Shown in pieces: positions 6,516-6,523 of a stretch of DNA of 6,523 bases (positions within the stretch are counted from its first letter, which is position 1; every line of letters starts with the position of its first letter). The DNA is from Candidatus Zhuqueibacterota bacterium (GTDB taxonomy: Bacteria; SM23-31; B21-G16). The notes beneath the pieces are model-generated. The model saw only the letters and a list, made by a program, of their open reading frames with translations. It did no database searches and was not told the origin of the DNA. A program made the position numbers and the translations under genes. The DNA lies in assembly GCA_003644825.1 (NCBI GenBank), contig QNDJ01000097.1:1-6523 (forward strand). Reading direction: 5' to 3'.

Positions 6516-6523
6516 TTTTAAAC

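Overview
The window is A+T-rich, with many lysine, isoleucine and asparagine codons. It fits a free-living bacterium, probably of the Bacteroidota/Ignavibacteriota (FCB) group. That placement is an inference from three protein types common there: an AraC regulator with a multi-helix membrane front half, a Tat-like aldo/keto reductase with a ferredoxin tail, and a TPR lipoprotein ahead of rpiB. TAA, TAG and TGA all end genes here, so the standard bacterial code applies.

Layout. One gene lies on the plus strand: hutI (18-1292), imidazolonepropionase of histidine breakdown, whose pathway partners would be upstream, outside the window. Everything else is on the minus strand and converges on hutI. 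In transcription order from the right edge: a TPR lipoprotein (6515-5202), rpiB (5189-4749), nrdR (4742-4257), a membrane-anchored AraC-type regulator (4214-3081), a small secreted or lipid-anchored protein with a beta-sandwich-like domain (2966-2592), and an aldo/keto reductase with two [4Fe-4S] motifs (2545-1307). TPR, rpiB and nrdR are 12 and 6 bases apart and look like one operon. The small exported protein and the reductase are 46 bases apart and may be a second unit.

The main observation is in the regulator. The stretch between nrdR and the obvious AraC reading frame, which looks empty at first, is the missing front of the same protein in the same frame. It is cut off by one in-frame TAA at 4058-4056. 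On either side of the stop the sequence reads as a continuous member of the membrane-AraC family (377 codon positions including the stop). It is therefore best read as a gene broken by a single nonsense codon, unless the stop is a sequencing error. A second, weaker observation is a possible hairpin in the leader of the small exported protein that would cover its ribosome binding site.

I found no tRNA, rRNA, CRISPR array, insertion sequence or phage gene. Apart from the interrupted regulator, the region looks like ordinary chromosomal housekeeping and metabolic genes. I see no wholly new system.
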